From Acidobacteriaceae bacterium (lineage in GTDB: Bacteria; Acidobacteriota; Terriglobia; Terriglobales; Acidobacteriaceae): a stretch of 33,605 bases of DNA. Both the position numbers and the translations under genes were made by a program. The DNA is taken from NCBI GenBank assembly GCA_003142015.1, contig PLOI01000013.1:19207-52811 (forward strand), read 5' to 3'. Below the pieces are notes generated by a model that ran no database searches, had not been told where the DNA came from, and was given only the letters and a program-made list of their open reading frames with translations. Position 1 is the stretch's first letter, and the number at the start of each line of letters is the position of its first letter. Below are positions 31,701 through 33,605 of the stretch, piece after piece.

Positions 31701-33605
31701 TTATTGCTGCTGTGGACTGGCGAAGGCCGACTGGGTAACGCTGGTTTCGGTCTGATTGGCCTGTTGCTGCTGGGCATCGAGGAGTGCCTGCACATTCTCG
31801 TTGTCCGCCGGAGGCTCATCCGCTGGCCGGGGCGGCGGTGCAATGGCGGACATCGGGGCTCCAGGCAATCCGCTCTTGCCCTGCTGCGCGTGCAATGTCT
31901 GCAGGCCGGAATCCAGTTGGGCGCGGAAGTTGTTCTGCATCTCCTGGAGGCTCTCCAGCGGCACGCTCACAGTCAGCCCTGCCGGACAATCGGCCTTTCG
32001 GCTGCTGACCACGATCAGGTCCGCTGTAATCGAGTCGTCCGGCGGCGCGGCCACCAGCTTGATCACGTCTCCGGTCGAGAGTGCGCACTGCTGCCCGTCC
32101 GCGGTGGTCACGTTCAGGCCCTGGTTGACCACGAATAAATGGTTAGGCGTGAGCACCTGCGGCAGGCCGTCGAGCGCGGGCGCCTCGTCCGGCTTTGCCG
32201 CGGCGGCGTTCTCATAGGCCAGTTGTTGCTGCACCTCTTCGGCGATCATCTGCTTGATCTCCGGAGAGATGGGCGTATCGGCCGGAGCATAAGCCTCATC
32301 GTCTCCCGGCGGTGCGGCATCATCCCCGGCGTAGCCGCTATCCGGCCCTCCGCCGCCTGCCTGAGCATCTATTTGGTAGCCATCGGCAAGGATCTGGCCG
32401 AGCAGGAAGTCCGTCAGCCAGTAGGCTCCGCTGGGATAGGTGTCCCAGGGAGAGAAGTATCCGGCGTAGAAGCCGAACCATGGAGAACCCAACCAATCCC
32501 ATCCATAGGGCACAGGGGCTCCCCAGGGATAATAGGCCCACCCGTAAAACAGCGGGTCGTAGTAGTAGCGCGGAAGATAGTTGTCGAAGTCCCGTCCGTG
32601 ATAGTGGTAGCCGGCGTACTCGCGCGTGGAGCTATGGCCCCCATGCACGTAAGTCCGCTGGTTGTAGTTGTGTCCGTGGTAAGAGACCGAGTGTTCCAAA
32701 TAGCCTCGGTGCGCTCCGGTGGAGACCAGTCGGCTGTGATCGGGGCGCTCGCTGATTACGGTCCTTTGTCCGTGCGGGCCGTGCGCGATATCCATGGTGG
32801 GCGTATGCACGGAAGCCAGGCGTCCATTCGCGTGGAAGGAGGCAGTTTGTCCGTGCGCGCTGTAAGAGGCCAATGTTCCGTTGGGGCGCAGATTGTAGTT
32901 GCGCCCGTTGGACGCGGTCACGGTCAGGCTCTTATCCGAATGAACGGCCACCTGGCCCGCAGGAATCGACTGCTTGTTGATGCCGGTCATGCCGGTGCGC
33001 GCGGTGTTCACCTGGTGCAGCACGGATTGCGATCCAGCCGGCCCCAGCGTAGAGCTGCCCGCGCCCGGCTTGCCGGCCGTCGCTCCGGCAGAACCCGGAA
33101 CGCTGTAAACGGCATGAGTGCTGCCAGATGCGCCTGCTGGCGAATTGTTATGTGGGGTGAAGGAGTTGCCGCCCGGTGCCGCCGGAGTGTAGGAGTTGCC
33201 GTGCGTGGCGGGAGGAGCTGCGGGAGTGTAGGAGTTGCCGTGTGTAGTGGCTGGGGCTGCCGGGGTGTAGCTCGTCCCGGTCGAGGCATGAGGGGTGTAT
33301 GTGGTTACCCCATTCGCGTTCCTCACCGGCTCCCCGCTGACGATGGTACTGCCGGATGGATGAGATGTTGCGGAGGAGCTTGGAGTATAGACGTGCGGGG
33401 TGTAAGTTGTTCCGCCGGGAGAAGACCGGGGGCTCGATGTATTCCCGCTCGGAGCGACGCCCGGTGTATAGGTGCGCACCGGGGCGGATGGACTCGGATT
33501 CGATGGCCTGGCGCCGTTTCCGCTCGGCGGGCTATAAGGCTGCGACGGCCCGGGGTGATACGCGGGCGCTGGAGCCGGGTGGTAGGCCGGTGCCGGCGGG
33601 TGATA
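31701..33605 (-). CDS. Large low-complexity, aromatic-rich protein of unknown function (partial, start outside window)
   Basis: The frame stays open to the window edge, so at least 634 residues are present and the N-terminus is missing; the GTG at 33479 is internal. Going from the N-side: Pro/Ala/Tyr/His repeats (YHPxPAPA), then Ser/Thr/Pro-rich sequence with many YTP motifs and 13-residue repeats, then a His/Tyr region (HGHNYNQRTYVHGGH). Next is an extreme Trp/Tyr/Pro stretch (YYYDPLFYGWAYYPWGAP). After an acidic linker comes a probable coiled segment (EIKQMIAEEVQQQLAYENAA), a small beta domain (NHLFVVNQGLNV to KADCPAGLTVSVPL) and a Gln-rich tail. This plan suggests an exported surface or envelope-associated protein, but no family is recognised and a signal peptide cannot be seen here. 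Confidence 0.65.
   Translation of the reverse strand, partial: YHPPAPAYHPAPAPAYHPGPSQPYSPPSGNGARPSNPSPSAPVRTYTPGVAPSGNTSSPRSSPGGTTYTPHVYTPSSSATSHPSGSTIVSGEPVRNANGVTTYTPHASTGTSYTPAAPATTHGNSYTPAAPPATHGNSYTPAAPGGNSFTPHNNSPAGASGSTHAVYSVPGSAGATAGKPGAGSSTLGPAGSQSVLHQVNTARTGMTGINKQSIPAGQVAVHSDKSLTVTASNGRNYNLRPNGTLASYSAHGQTASFHANGRLASVHTPTMDIAHGPHGQRTVISERPDHSRLVSTGAHRGYLEHSVSYHGHNYNQRTYVHGGHSSTREYAGYHYHGRDFDNYLPRYYYDPLFYGWAYYPWGAPVPYGWDWLGSPWFGFYAGYFSPWDTYPSGAYWLTDFLLGQILADGYQIDAQAGGGGPDSGYAGDDAAPPGDDEAYAPADTPISPEIKQMIAEEVQQQLAYENAAAAKPDEAPALDGLPQVLTPNHLFVVNQGLNVTTADGQQCALSTGDVIKLVAAPPDDSITADLIVVSSRKADCPAGLTVSVPLESLQEMQNNFRAQLDSGLQTLHAQQGKSGLPGAPMSAIAPPPRPADEPPADNENVQALLDAQQQQANQTETSVTQSAFASPQQQ
33157..33270. 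repeat. In-frame 39-bp tandem repeats
   Basis: GTGTAGGAGTTGCCGTG starts at 33187 and 33226 and a degenerate copy (GTGTAG) starts at 33265, a 39-base period; a shorter 30-base unit precedes at 33157. On the minus strand it encodes 13-residue units of the form TPAAPxxTHGNSY inside the low-complexity protein. Copy number could vary between strains. Confidence 0.7.

Noticed and set aside
1-33605. CRISPR array, tRNA, rRNA, complete insertion sequence or prophage
   Set aside because: No regularly spaced repeats, cloverleaf with a matching anticodon, rRNA-like sequence, transposase, integrase or phage structural protein was seen on reading both strands.

Overview
The window looks like a chromosomal segment of an acidobacterium, most likely class Terriglobia (Acidobacteriaceae-like). 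The main evidence is two very large Oar-type TonB-dependent receptors with an N-terminal carboxypeptidase-regulatory-like domain and a C-terminal aromatic residue. A GC-rich coding style and hairpin elements of a kind I associate with that group agree with this. The assignment is inferred from gene content; no rRNA or tRNA gene was seen.

Layout. (1) 1-711: the C-terminal end of a DEAD-box RNA helicase, a terminator, and cytidine deaminase on the minus strand. (2) 836-6009: a tight chemosensory operon cheA-cheW-cheY-cheB-cheR behind a good match to a flagellar sigma-28 promoter. CheA carries two C-terminal CheW-like domains, and no receptor gene is present. (3) 6012-8028: a low-density stretch with a 165-bp element bounded by perfect 16-bp inverted repeats, a compositionally different DUF4238 gene, and about 590 bp without a gene. 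(4) 8029-11582: a three-domain AMP-ligase/acyl-carrier/acyltransferase protein, divergent from a GTP cyclohydrolase II gene (ribA). (5) 11846-24885: an apparent carbohydrate or glycoconjugate uptake and degradation locus. It has a LacI-family regulator facing a minus-strand run of two TonB-dependent receptors, a secreted PHP-type metallohydrolase and a Tat-exported GH38-like (DUF5054) protein. A LacI-type palindrome lies upstream of the first receptor. (6) 25531-26352: a P-loop polynucleotide-kinase-like protein with a long disordered N-terminus. (7) 26642-30909: a lower-glycolysis cluster gap, RidA-like, pgk, unknown 208-aa gene, tpiA, closed by a 22-bp perfect hairpin. (8) 31035-33605: a small secreted protein and a large low-complexity, aromatic-rich protein that runs off the window.

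How the genes fit together. The che genes form a complete sensory core (kinase, coupling protein, response regulator, receptor methyltransferase and methylesterase) that must use receptors encoded elsewhere. The LacI/TonB-receptor/hydrolase block reads as one regulated scavenging system: outer-membrane import by the receptors, periplasmic cleavage by the two hydrolases and cytoplasmic sensing by the LacI protein. The glycolysis cluster would act in central carbon flow, with two non-glycolytic passengers. The least explained parts are the DUF4238 island and its repeat element, the GH38-like/PHP locus, and the unknown gene between pgk and tpiA.
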